Of a DNA stretch of 10,000 bases, positions 1 through 7,270 are shown in pieces (within the stretch, counting starts at the first letter, position 1; each line of letters opens with the position of its first letter). Below the pieces are notes generated by a model. It ran no database searches, had not been told where the DNA came from, and saw only the letters and a list, made by a program, of their open reading frames with translations. The DNA is taken from contig JAIWNN010000094.1 in assembly GCA_020216805.1 (NCBI GenBank), positions 1 to 10,000 on the forward strand, written 5' to 3'. This stretch comes from Desulfarculus sp. Its GTDB lineage: Bacteria; Desulfobacterota; Desulfarculia; Desulfarculales; Desulfarculaceae. The position numbers and the translations under genes were made by a program.

Positions 1-7
1 GGGTCAT
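1..7 (-). CDS. Start of an unidentified gene running off the left edge
   Basis: On the minus strand an ATG at 7-5 is preceded by AAAGGAG (19-13) with a 5-nt spacer, a near-ideal Shine-Dalgarno arrangement. Only Met-Thr and one further base are inside the window, so the product cannot be named. It lies 127 nt downstream of the stop of the GT-C membrane protein on the same strand. The two may be co-transcribed, since I see no convincing terminator between them. The gap holds a perfect 10-bp palindrome (95-104) and a CG-only inverted repeat (51-64), neither with a T tract on the minus strand. The call rests on the ribosome-binding site alone. Confidence 0.5.
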
Positions 8-134
8 GGCGGCTCCTTTGGCCTGGGGTTGGCGGTGGTGTGGCCCGCCGCGCGCGGACGCGCGACAAGCTGGGCCGAGACAGCCGAGGTTTTTGGTCGC
101 GACCCTAAAGATAACCCCGATCGGGCGGTGCGGC

Positions 135-2240
135 CTAGACCAAATCCCCGGCCAGCCACAGGGGCAGGTACCACCGGATGGCGAAGTAGAGCCAAAGCCA
201 GAGCCAGGCCGCCTTGAGCCAGCGGGGGCGGGAGGAGGCGGCCACCAACAGGAACAGAGGCCAGACCAGGATGTTTTGGCGGTAGACCGACTCCAGATCG
301 CCGGTGGCCGGGCCGCAGAGCCAGACCGCCAGGAGCAGGGCCCAGAGCTCGGCCCGCAGGCGATGGCCGAAGACCAGCAGGGTGACGATGATCAGCAGGA
401 CGTTGATGGCCTCGGGATAATGCGGCGGCTCGGCCAGAATGCCTTCGATGATGCCGAGCCAGGGCCAGTTGGGATGGCGGCCCCAGTTGGCGTGGCCGCT
501 GATGGGCAGCCAGAAGTCGTTGAACAACCACCAGTGGTGGAGGCAAAAGGTCATCAGCCCCAGGGCGGGGCCGGCTCCGGCCAGCAGCATCCGGCCCACC
601 TCGGGCCAGGGGTTGTCGGCCCGGGCGACGCGGGGGGCCAGCATGAACAGGGGCAGGATCCCGCACAGGACCCCGGTGGGGTAGGTCATGCCCAGGAAAT
701 AGCCGAAAACACAGGCCAGGCCGTAACGTTCAGCGTGCAGGGCCAGATAATAGGCCAGACCCAGGGCCAGGGCGGTGCTGTAGGGATAGCCGATCAGCAG
801 GTACCAGGCGCAGGGATAGCAGGCCAGGGCCAACAGCGCCCAGCGGGCCGTCCTCGCGTCCCAGAGCCGTCGGGCGACGCGGTGCAGGAGGTAAAAGGCG
901 ACGATGGCCATGGGCCAGGCCACCAACAGCAGGGCCCAGGAGGGGGCCACCCCCAGTAGAATCAGGCCCCGGGCCAGGGCCGGGAACAAGGGGTGCCAGG
1001 CGTAGTTGCCCCAGACCCCGCCCAGGTCGTTGCGGCGCATCCAATACCAGTTGGTGGCGATGTCCTTGTATTGGCGTGCGTCCCAGGGAGCTTCCAGGTA
1101 ATGGTGGGGCAGGATCCCGCCCTGGGCGGTGATGGCCAGGTGGTAGAAAACCACCAGCCCCAGGAAGGCCAGACCGGGCAGGAACCAGGCCTCGTGATTC
1201 AGCCACCAGCGCTTCAGGCGTCGGACCCGGACCTGGCCCCGCGGGGACAACCCGGCCTGGACCGCGGCCTGGACCAGGGCCCCGGCCAGGCCCGCCGCCA
1301 GGGGCGCGGCCAGCATCAAGATCAGGTCGTCACCCTCGTCGGAGGGTAGATAGAGAATCATCTGGCGCAGCATCAGCAGCCAGAAGCCCAGCCAGAAACC
1401 CTTGGTCCAAGGGGCTAGGCCCCGGCCCAGACGGGCCAGGTCCTGGCCATGGCGCAGCAGCATGTAGCTTAAGGGCGCCAGGGCCAGGAGCAAGGCCAGG
1501 GCCAGGCTGATGCGTTGGCGTTTTTTCAGGTCCGTGCGCTGGGTGCGCAACTGGAGCCAGGCCGGGGCGTCCACCTCCGGGCGCAGGGGATGGACCACCA
1601 ATTGGCGGCCGGCCTGATCGCGGATGTCCAGGGTCAACCCGCCATGGCCGCGCACCCGGACGTAGTCGATCTCGAGCAGCAGCCGTCCGGCCGGGGCCTC
1701 GGTGGTGAAATGGGCGTCGATGGCGCCGGGCCAGGGCCGCCACTGGTCGAAGATCAGCTCGCCGTCCAAGAACATGGAGACGGCGTCGTTGGCCACCAGA
1801 TGAAAGGTCAGCTTCTGGGGCGCTTCCAGCTCCAGTCCGGCCAGGGCCTTGAGCTTGTATTTGTTCTCTCCGGGCAGAGGGCCCTCGGGCCATTCCAGTC
1901 CGCCCTCGAAGGCCTGGCTCCATTGATAGTTGGGCCAAGCCCCCGGGGGCAGGCGCAGACGGTGGAAGGTGACCCCTTCCCGATCCAGATCCAGGGCCTT
2001 CTGCCAGACGTTTTGAAACGCCTGGTCGGCCTGGGTGGCCTGGCGACCGAAATGGAAGGCCAAGGACAGGCCCAGGACCAGACCTACCAGGCCCACGATC
2101 CAGAGCAGGCTGGCCAGCCGATCGCCGGCCGGGGTGTCAGGGCTCCAGGAGCGCCACCAGGGACGTGGCGGAGGGGAGACCGGCGGGTGGCTGCCGCGGC
2201 GCGGGGAATGGTGGTGCTTGGCGGAGATGTCCCGGCGCAC
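135..2240 (-). CDS. PA14-like domain fused to a PIG-V/Gpi18-like GT-C membrane glycosyltransferase
   Basis: This polytopic inner-membrane protein (about 701 aa from the GTG at 2240) probably transfers a sugar from a polyprenyl-phosphate donor on the outer face of the membrane. After a basic, Pro-rich N-terminus and one membrane segment (about 44-63), an extracytoplasmic domain (about 72-230) carries a PA14-like core: NDAVSMFLDGELIFDQW at 151-167. From about residue 243 there are many hydrophobic segments with PIG-V/Gpi18 (COG5542-like) landmarks: WDARQYKDIA (386-395, with the likely catalytic Asp387), HPLFPAL (416-422), YPYSTAL near 485, ANWGRHPNWPW (584-594) and YRQNILVWPLFLL (653-665). Acceptor and donor are unknown. 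The start is uncertain. The frame stays open to a GTG at 2363, but that codon sits on the divergent purB -35 box and has no clear ribosome-binding site. An out-of-frame ATG near 2264 would need a frameshift. Confidence 0.8.
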   Translation of the reverse strand: MRRDISAKHHHSPRRGSHPPVSPPPRPWWRSWSPDTPAGDRLASLLWIVGLVGLVLGLSLAFHFGRQATQADQAFQNVWQKALDLDREGVTFHRLRLPPGAWPNYQWSQAFEGGLEWPEGPLPGENKYKLKALAGLELEAPQKLTFHLVANDAVSMFLDGELIFDQWRPWPGAIDAHFTTEAPAGRLLLEIDYVRVRGHGGLTLDIRDQAGRQLVVHPLRPEVDAPAWLQLRTQRTDLKKRQRISLALALLLALAPLSYMLLRHGQDLARLGRGLAPWTKGFWLGFWLLMLRQMILYLPSDEGDDLILMLAAPLAAGLAGALVQAAVQAGLSPRGQVRVRRLKRWWLNHEAWFLPGLAFLGLVVFYHLAITAQGGILPHHYLEAPWDARQYKDIATNWYWMRRNDLGGVWGNYAWHPLFPALARGLILLGVAPSWALLLVAWPMAIVAFYLLHRVARRLWDARTARWALLALACYPCAWYLLIGYPYSTALALGLAYYLALHAERYGLACVFGYFLGMTYPTGVLCGILPLFMLAPRVARADNPWPEVGRMLLAGAGPALGLMTFCLHHWWLFNDFWLPISGHANWGRHPNWPWLGIIEGILAEPPHYPEAINVLLIIVTLLVFGHRLRAELWALLLAVWLCGPATGDLESVYRQNILVWPLFLLVAASSRPRWLKAAWLWLWLYFAIRWYLPLWLAGDLV

Positions 2241-2356
2241 GGCGGCGGTCCGTTGAGTTTCATGTTCACAAGGTTGTCGTCCAAGGTTAATCCAGAAGGG
2301 CGATCTTTGCAACAGGCAAGGCGCTGGTCGCGGGACGGTTGGGCCGCCTGGCGCGA

Positions 2357-2385
2357 TTGACACGCCCTGGCCGGGCCGCTACCAT
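2357..2385 (+). promoter_or_regulatory. sigma70-type promoter of purB
   Basis: TTGACA (2357-2362) and TACCAT (2380-2385) are separated by exactly 17 bp. The -35 is perfect and the -10 matches 4 of 6 consensus positions. Transcription would begin near 2392, giving a leader of about 50 nt. That leader contains a small hairpin (2399-2415, 7 bp with one G-T pair and a GCT loop) before the purB ribosome-binding site. The element lies on the most upstream possible GTG of the divergent membrane-protein gene, which argues for a more internal start there. Confidence 0.7.
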
Positions 2386-2441
2386 GACCGGGTGTCGGGC
2401 TTCCGGCTCGGAGGCTGGGGCCAACCCTCGCGGAGAAAGCC

Positions 2442-3746
2442 ATGATCGCGCGCTATACGCTCAAGGAAATGGGCGATCTTTGGACCGACCAAAACCGTTA
2501 CGCCAACTGGCTCAAGGTGGAGCTGGCCGCCTGCCGGGCCTGGCACAAGCTGGGGCGCATCCCGGCCGCCGAGCTGGCCGAGATCGAGGCCAAGGCCGCC
2601 TTCACGGTGGCCCGCATCGAGCAGATCGAGCTGGAGACCCGGCACGACGTCATCGCCTTTTTGACCAACGTGGCCGAGCACGTGGGCCCGGCCAGCCGTT
2701 TCATCCATCTGGGGCTGACCAGCAGCGACGTCCTGGACACGGCCTACGCCATGTTGCTCAGGGATTCGGCCGACCTGATCCTGGCCGCCCTGGACCGGCT
2801 CCTGGCGGCGCTGAAAACCCGGGCCCTGGAGCACAAGCACACCCCCCAGATGGGGCGCAGCCACGGCATCCACGCCGAGCCGGTGACCTTCGGCCTGAAA
2901 TTGCTGGGCTTCTACGCCGAGTTCGCCCGGAATCGCCAACGCCTGGTCAACGCCCGGGCGGCGGTGGCCCGGGGCAAGCTCAGCGGCGCGGTGGGCACCT
3001 ACGCCCACGTGCCCCCGGAGCTGGAGCGACTGGTGATGGCCGAGCTGGGTCTGGAGCCGGCGGTGGCCTCCACCCAGGTGGTGGCCCGCGACGGCTACGC
3101 CGAGTACTTCTGCACCCTGGCCATCATCGGCGGGACCATTGAGCGCCTGGCGGTGGAGATCCGCCATCTCCAGCGCACCGAGGTCCTGGAGGCCGAGGAG
3201 GCCTTCGCCAAGGGCCAGAAGGGCAGCAGCGCCATGCCCCACAAGCGCAACCCGGTGGGCAGCGAAAACCTCGCCGGCCAGGCCCGGCTGCTCCGGGCCT
3301 ACGCCCAGGCCGCCCTGGAGAACATGCCCCTGTGGCACGAGCGGGACATCAGCCACTCCTCGGTGGAGCGCACCATCGGCCCCGACGCCAATATCACCGC
3401 CCACTACAGCCTGCACCGCCTGGCCGGTCTGATCGAGAACCTGATCGTCTATCCCGAGCGGATGCTGAAGAACCTCAACCTCACCGGGGGGCTGATCCAC
3501 TCCCAGCAGGTGCTGTTGGCCCTGGCCGAGGCCGGCCTGACCCGCGAGCGGGCCTACGCCATCGTGCAGCGAAACGCCATGGCCACCTGGGAGGAGGGCG
3601 GCAGCTTCAAGCAGCGCCTCTTGGCCGACTCCGACCTGACCGCCGCCCTGGGCGACAAGGCTCCGGGATTGCTGGACCAACTGTTCGACCTCAAAACCCA
3701 CCTGGGCAACGTGGACTACATCTTCGCCCAGATTCTGGGCGAGTAG
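2442..3746 (+). CDS. purB: Adenylosuccinate lyase
   Basis: PurB acts twice in cytosolic purine synthesis: it releases fumarate from SAICAR to give AICAR, and from adenylosuccinate to give AMP. The 434-aa protein has the normal length for the short bacterial form. It shows all three conserved blocks of the fumarase/aspartase superfamily: TSSD (93-96), SHGIHAEP with His141 (140-147), and the signature loop [11 protein letters not shown] (261-271), which carries the catalytic serine. [12 protein letters not shown] (289-300) is also typical. The N-terminus [14 protein letters not shown] is characteristic of PurB, and the ATG is preceded by GGAGAAAGCC. No other purine gene is adjacent. Its own promoter lies at 2357-2385. 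No clear terminator follows before the lipoprotein gene, so some read-through is possible. Confidence 0.97.
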   Translation: MIARYTLKEMGDLWTDQNRYANWLKVELAACRAWHKLGRIPAAELAEIEAKAAFTVARIEQIELETRHDVIAFLTNVAEHVGPASRFIHLGLTSSDVLDTAYAMLLRDSADLILAALDRLLAALKTRALEHKHTPQMGRSHGIHAEPVTFGLKLLGFYAEFARNRQRLVNARAAVARGKLSGAVGTYAHVPPELERLVMAELGLEPAVASTQVVARDGYAEYFCTLAIIGGTIERLAVEIRHLQRTEVLEAEEAFAKGQKGSSAMPHKRNPVGSENLAGQARLLRAYAQAALENMPLWHERDISHSSVERTIGPDANITAHYSLHRLAGLIENLIVYPERMLKNLNLTGGLIHSQQVLLALAEAGLTRERAYAIVQRNAMATWEEGGSFKQRLLADSDLTAALGDKAPGLLDQLFDLKTHLGNVDYIFAQILGE

Positions 3747-3759
3747 ACCCGGGATTTGC

Positions 3760-3768
3760 TGCTATACT
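3760..3768 (+). promoter_or_regulatory. Possible extended -10 promoter of the lipoprotein gene
   Basis: TGC-TATACT at 3760-3768 fits an extended -10 element (TGn plus a 5-of-6 match to TATAAT). No good -35 lies at 16-18 bp upstream, which extended -10 promoters can tolerate. It falls in the 68-bp gap after purB and would start transcription near 3775, ahead of the AGGAGG at 3800-3805. Confidence 0.4.
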
Positions 3769-3814
3769 GGGCCTGGCTGCGGCCGCCCACCCGCATCGCA
3801 GGAGGCGTGAGTCC

Positions 3815-4438
3815 ATGCCACGCTCGGCCCTGAAAAACCCGCCCCGAACCCTGGCCGGCCTGACGCTGGTCCTGCTCTTGGCCCTGGCCGGCTGCCAGAC
3901 CACGGCCTGGCTGGGCGACAAGTTCGACCCCCGCCAGAACCAAAACGACCGCGCCTACCAGGACGCGGTGGAGCCCTATCTGGTGGCGGATTCGATCTAC
4001 AGCGGTCCGGCCACCGAGCTGCACGCCAAGGCTCTGCCCTTGACCGTCAAGGTGCGTCGGGCCATGGTGGAACGCACCGCCCGGGCGCTGGGTCTCGACC
4101 CGGCCGACCAGGCCCGGCGCCTGGCCGACCAGGAGCGGGACGCGGCCCAGTTCCTGGAGGTGGCCCTGTCGGTCTTCGTGCCCGAGAGCAAGTGGAACGA
4201 CCTGGCCGCGGCCAAGCCCGACTGGCGGGTGCTGGTGCTGGACGCCGCCGGCAAGGAGATCGCGCCCCAGGACATCCGGCCGATCAAGGAGCGCAGCGCG
4301 CTCAACCAGGCGGTCTATTTCTTCTGGGGGCCCTGGGACAAGCTCTACCGCCTGCGCTTTGCCTTGCCCCAAGGCGCCGCCCGTCTGGTCATCACCGGCG
4401 CGCCCGGCCGTCTGGAGCTGCCCCTGAAGCTGGACTAG
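3815..4438 (+). CDS. Lipoprotein of unknown function
   Basis: The product is a 207-aa exported lipoprotein that I cannot assign to a family. The N-terminus has basic residues (R3, K7, R11), a hydrophobic stretch (about 13-26) and a lipobox LAGC with the acylated cysteine at 27. The residue after the cysteine is Gln, not Asp, so outer-membrane sorting is plausible if a Lol system is present. The mature part is mostly charged and helical in the first half (about 45-120). The C-terminal part, about 130-207, has alternating hydrophobic residues and aromatic motifs (YFFWGPWDKLYRL near 172-184) and looks like a small beta domain. The ATG was chosen because AGGAGG lies 9 nt upstream and the signal peptide begins immediately. 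The frame continues upstream through purB without meaning. It is probably monocistronic, or read through from purB. Confidence 0.85.
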   Translation: MPRSALKNPPRTLAGLTLVLLLALAGCQTTAWLGDKFDPRQNQNDRAYQDAVEPYLVADSIYSGPATELHAKALPLTVKVRRAMVERTARALGLDPADQARRLADQERDAAQFLEVALSVFVPESKWNDLAAAKPDWRVLVLDAAGKEIAPQDIRPIKERSALNQAVYFFWGPWDKLYRLRFALPQGAARLVITGAPGRLELPLKLD

Positions 4439-4474
4439 CGATCCGCGCGGGTGGCGCGCGGCCCGGCCGAGACC

Positions 4475-4505
4475 GGCCCCGTCCCGACTCCGGGCGGGGC
4501 CTTTG
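4475..4505 (+). terminator. GC-rich hairpin, probable terminator after the lipoprotein gene
   Basis: GGCCCCGTCC (4475-4484) pairs with GGGCGGGGCC (4492-4501) in a 10-bp stem with one G-T pair and a 7-nt loop, followed by only TTT. It sits 36 nt after the lipoprotein stop and between convergent genes. The T tract is weak, so Rho-independent activity is not certain. On the minus strand there is no T tract, so it does not clearly serve the convergent cyclase gene. Confidence 0.5.
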
Positions 4506-4544
4506 GCGTGGCGCGGGAGGGACTGGGGCGGACGTGGGGACCGG

Positions 4545-7031
4545 TCAAAGAACCTCCACCTTACCCTCGCCCCGGTGCACCGCCACCCGGTCCCGGCCGG
4601 CCTCCTTGGCCGCGTAAAGGGCCTGGTCGGCCCGGCGGACCAGATCCTCGGCGCTGAGCCCGCTGCGGTACTCGGCCACCCCCAGGCTGACGGTAATTCC
4701 CACCGAGGGGGCGGGGTCCTGGTCGGGGCCGGGCGGTTGGAACACCAGAGCCTTGATCCCCTCCCGCACCCGCTGAGCCACCCGGCAGGCCTCCTCCAGG
4801 AAGGTGCGCGGCAAGAGCACCACGAACTCCTCGCCGCCGTAGCGGCAGGCCAGGTCGGTGGTGCGCACCTGGCGGCGCAGGTCCTGGCCGCAGGACTTGA
4901 GCACCCGGTCGCCCTCCAGGTGACCGAAGCGGTCGTTGTAGCTCTTGAACCGGTCCAGGTCCAGCATCAAAAGGCACAGGGATTGGCCATAGCGCTTGGC
5001 GGCCTCGATCTCCCGGTACAGGGTGGCGTAGAAGAAGCGCTGGTTGTAGAGGCCGGTCAGCTCGTCGGTGATCGACAGGCGGACCAGCTCCTCCTCCAGT
5101 TTGCGCTTCTCGCTCAGGTCCACCAGGGTCTCCAGGGCCAGCACCACCTGACCCGACTCGTCGCGCACCGGGGCGGAGAGAAAGTAGATGTGGCGGGGCT
5201 GGCCGCCCAGCTCCGGGAAGAAGGCCTCCGCCTCCCAGCCCTCATCCACCAGCCGGGAGCGCTTGAGGCCGGAGTCGCCATAGTAGCGCGTCAGGCCCTC
5301 CAAGTCCTGATCCACGATCAGATCGGCCATGACCGGGTGGGGTTGTTTGTAGAAGGGCAGCCACTGCCGGTTGGTTCCCACCACCTCCTCGGCCGGCACC
5401 CCGGTCAGGTTGGTCATGGCCCGGTTCCAATGGGCCACCAGGTGCTGGTGGTCCACCACCATCACCGCCGCCGGCAGGCCGTCCAGGGTGGCCTCCAGCA
5501 TCCGCCGGCCCTGGCGCAGGGCCTGTTCGGCCTGTCGGCGCTCGGTGATGTCGGTGGCGATGCCCTCCAATCCCACCGGCCGGCCCTGGGCGTCGCGCAC
5601 CAAGATGCTGCGCACCCGCAGCCAGTGGCGGCCGCCCTGGAGGTGCAGGATCTGGAACTCGTTCTCTTGGATCAGCGGCCCCTCGCCCCGGATCTGCTCC
5701 TGCCATTCCTGGGCCAACTGGCGGCGGCTGCCCGAGGGGATGATCTCCCACAAGATTTCGGTGTTGTTGATGATTTCCTCGGGTTGGCGGCCGGTGACGG
5801 CGTAGATGGCCGGGCTGATGTAGGCGAAGCAGTTGCGCCGGATGTCCCAGCGATAGATCACGTCGGGGGCGTTCTCCACCAGGCGGCGATAACGCTCCTC
5901 GCTCTCTTCCAGGGCGTGTTGCTGGGCCAGGGCGCTGGTGACGTCGCGCACCAGGCCGAAACGGCGTTGACCGTCGGGACGGGCGGTGGCGGTGATCAGG
6001 GCGTTGAAGACCTGGCCGTCGCGCCGCCGCATCAGGACCGGATGGTCCTGCACGTAGCCCTGTTGCTGGAGCAGGGCTAGATAGCCTTGGCGCTCTTGCG
6101 AGTCGGCGAAGAGGGCCTCGGTGTCGGGCAGGGCCCGGATTTGCTCCAGGGAGTCGTAACCAAAGATGGCCAGGCCGGCGGGATTGATGTCCTCCACCCG
6201 CCCCTGGGCGTCGATGATGAAGGCCGCGTCGCGGATGTCGGTGAAAAGCTGATGGAAGTGCAACTGGCTGGAGCGGGCCTGCTCCACCATGACTTGGGCG
6301 GCTTGGGTCATGCGCTGCAAGGCCCGCGAGAGCCGGCCCAGCTCGTCTTGGCGTTCGGCCAAGGGCGGCGACGGGGTCAGGTCCCCGGCCGCCACCCGCT
6401 CGGCCTCGGCGGTGAGCCGGCGCAGGGGGCCGGTCAGCTCCCGGCACGAGAGCCAGACCGCGAACAGCCCCACCACCAGGCACAGGCTCAGGGCCAGCAG
6501 CACCGTGGTCTGGTGCAAGCGGCGCAACACCGGCTGGATCAGACCGCGCTCGGTCGCGGCGGCCAGCAGCACCGCGCCTCCCTTGAGACGCCGGTAAACC
6601 ACCAAATAGGATCCGTCCGCCCCCTGCCGGCGCATGGAGCCCATGCCGGTGGCCAGAATGGGGCCCAGGTCGTCGCTGGACAGGCCCAGCCAGGCCGGTT
6701 GACCGTTGTCGGACATCTCGAAGCCGGAGCGGCCAGCCAAAAGCAGTCGGGGGCGATAGCCCAGTTCGTTGGCCAGGCGGTCCTGGGCCAGCTTGAAGGC
6801 CGAGCCGGGCGGGCGATCCAATTGGACCAGCCCCTCCAACTCCGCGGTCGCCAGGTTCAGGCCTCGCTCCAGGCGGTGCAGGGCGTAGTCGCCCAGTAGG
6901 TCCTCGAACATGTCGTCCAGGAACAGGCCCAGGCAAAAGACCGTGATCACCACCACCAGGATCAAGGTGGCGGGCAGCTTGATGCCGACCGGCAGATTGC
7001 GCAAGCTGCGCCAGGGGCTTCGCCAGACCAT
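4545..7031 (-). CDS. Membrane-bound diguanylate cyclase with HAMP and three PAS domains
   Basis: This 828-aa sensor enzyme should make c-di-GMP from two GTP. Domains in order: transmembrane segment about 19-39; periplasmic sensing loop 40-172; transmembrane segment about 175-195; HAMP about 197-245 (ELTGPLRRL, then GDL and DELGRL); a PAS at about 258-370; a second PAS at about 378-500 ending in a PAC-like IATDITERRQAE; a third PAS at about 508-640; and GGDEF about 650-820. The active site is intact as GGEEF (732-736), with the metal and substrate signature LDLDRFKSYNDRFGH (690-704). RTTD (723-726), five residues before it, is an inhibitory I-site, so product feedback is expected. No EAL domain follows. 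The ATG has GGAAG just upstream. The gene is divergent from the creatininase operon. The signal is unknown; I see no obvious haem or flavin residue set in the PAS domains. Confidence 0.95.
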   Translation of the reverse strand: MVWRSPWRSLRNLPVGIKLPATLILVVVITVFCLGLFLDDMFEDLLGDYALHRLERGLNLATAELEGLVQLDRPPGSAFKLAQDRLANELGYRPRLLLAGRSGFEMSDNGQPAWLGLSSDDLGPILATGMGSMRRQGADGSYLVVYRRLKGGAVLLAAATERGLIQPVLRRLHQTTVLLALSLCLVVGLFAVWLSCRELTGPLRRLTAEAERVAAGDLTPSPPLAERQDELGRLSRALQRMTQAAQVMVEQARSSQLHFHQLFTDIRDAAFIIDAQGRVEDINPAGLAIFGYDSLEQIRALPDTEALFADSQERQGYLALLQQQGYVQDHPVLMRRRDGQVFNALITATARPDGQRRFGLVRDVTSALAQQHALEESEERYRRLVENAPDVIYRWDIRRNCFAYISPAIYAVTGRQPEEIINNTEILWEIIPSGSRRQLAQEWQEQIRGEGPLIQENEFQILHLQGGRHWLRVRSILVRDAQGRPVGLEGIATDITERRQAEQALRQGRRMLEATLDGLPAAVMVVDHQHLVAHWNRAMTNLTGVPAEEVVGTNRQWLPFYKQPHPVMADLIVDQDLEGLTRYYGDSGLKRSRLVDEGWEAEAFFPELGGQPRHIYFLSAPVRDESGQVVLALETLVDLSEKRKLEEELVRLSITDELTGLYNQRFFYATLYREIEAAKRYGQSLCLLMLDLDRFKSYNDRFGHLEGDRVLKSCGQDLRRQVRTTDLACRYGGEEFVVLLPRTFLEEACRVAQRVREGIKALVFQPPGPDQDPAPSVGITVSLGVAEYRSGLSAEDLVRRADQALYAAKEAGRDRVAVHRGEGKVEVL

Positions 7032-7092
7032 GGTCTTCCAGCCTTGGCCACAAAGTTCCCGAAAAAACGCAGAGAACCCATCCCCGCTCCTT
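6962..7092 (-). other. Leader of the cyclase gene: small upstream ORF, hairpin and T6 run
   Basis: On the minus strand AAGGAG (7092-7087) is followed after 5 nt by an ATG (7081-7079). This opens a 39-codon frame that ends with TGA at 6964-6962, inside the start of the cyclase gene. The predicted peptide (MGSLRFFGNF...) resembles nothing I know. A hairpin with GCGGGG (7087-7082) and CTCTGC (7074-7069), including two G-T pairs, places that ATG in its 7-nt loop. One base later comes a run of six T (7067-7062). The arrangement could be a translational or attenuator control element. It could also be chance, because the stem is short. The reading frame and the hairpin are seen directly; the control role is inferred. 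Confidence 0.3.
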
Positions 7093-7173
7093 GGCCGGCG
7101 CGCGGTCCGGAGCGAGGGACGGCAGGTAGGCTATGATCAACGCCAGCGGGGAGAATCGACTCTGGCCTGGTGT

Positions 7174-7202
7174 TTGACAGCCCGCTGGCGGGGCCGTACT
7201 AT
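7174..7202 (+). promoter_or_regulatory. sigma70-type promoter of the creatininase-phasin-ubiB unit
   Basis: A perfect TTGACA (7174-7179) and TACTAT (7197-7202) are separated by exactly 17 bp. Transcription would start near 7209, about 60 nt before the TTG start of the creatininase-family gene. It is the strongest promoter match in the window. Confidence 0.75.
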
Positions 7203-7209
7203 CGGATCG

Positions 7210-7234
7210 GACCCTGGCGCCGAGGCGCCGGGTC
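7210..7234 (+). promoter_or_regulatory. Strong hairpin at the predicted 5' end of the operon mRNA
   Basis: GACCC-T-GGCGC (7210-7220) pairs with GCGCC-GGGTC (7225-7234), giving 10 G-C-rich base pairs with a single bulged T and a CGAG tetraloop. It begins within a base or two of the predicted transcription start. A 5'-terminal stem of this kind is known to stabilise transcripts against decay. A binding site for a regulator in the DNA form is an alternative. It does not cover the AAGGAG at 7255-7260. The base pairing is read directly; the role is inferred. Confidence 0.5.
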
Positions 7235-7254
7235 TGGCGGCCGGCCATCCGACC

Positions 7255-7270
7255 AAGGAGCGGGACCTTG
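7255..7270 (+). promoter_or_regulatory. Ribosome-binding site that decides a TTG start
   Basis: AAGGAG (7255-7260) lies 7 nt before TTG (7268-7270). The in-frame ATGs at 7283 and 7289 lack any such site, and starting there would trim the conserved N-terminal strand. TTG at 7268 is therefore the likely start of the creatininase-family gene. Confidence 0.75.

Noticed and set aside
51..64. CGCGCG-GA-CGCGCG inverted repeat
   Set aside because: Only a 5-bp stem with no T tract. It is likely compositional.
95..104. Perfect palindrome GGTCGCGACC next to five T
   Set aside because: The T run precedes the stem on the plus strand and becomes A on the minus strand after it, so it is not a terminator for either direction. 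A single 10-bp palindrome in such GC-rich DNA is weak evidence for an operator.
6..959. Long plus-strand frame opposite the GT-C gene
   Set aside because: Its product is rich in Gly, Gln, Pro and Ala with no recognisable domain. The minus strand carries a coherent membrane protein, so this is a mirror frame produced by GC-biased codons.
1430..1515. Recurring CCAGGGCC-like words
   Set aside because: They are imperfect and unevenly spaced, and they encode Leu/Ala-rich membrane segments on the minus strand. Codon bias explains them; there is no regular repeat unit.
2379..3701. 440-codon minus-strand frame opposite purB
   Set aside because: It is antisense to an unmistakable PurB and shows the same Gly/Gln/His/Val-rich shadow composition.
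4503..6080. 525-codon plus-strand frame opposite the diguanylate cyclase
   Set aside because: The opposite strand has complete PAS and GGDEF motifs. This frame has no motif and typical antisense composition.
7132..7137. TATGAT as a second -10 box upstream of the creatininase gene
   Set aside because: No -35-like hexamer lies 16-18 bp upstream, and a far better promoter lies at 7174-7202.
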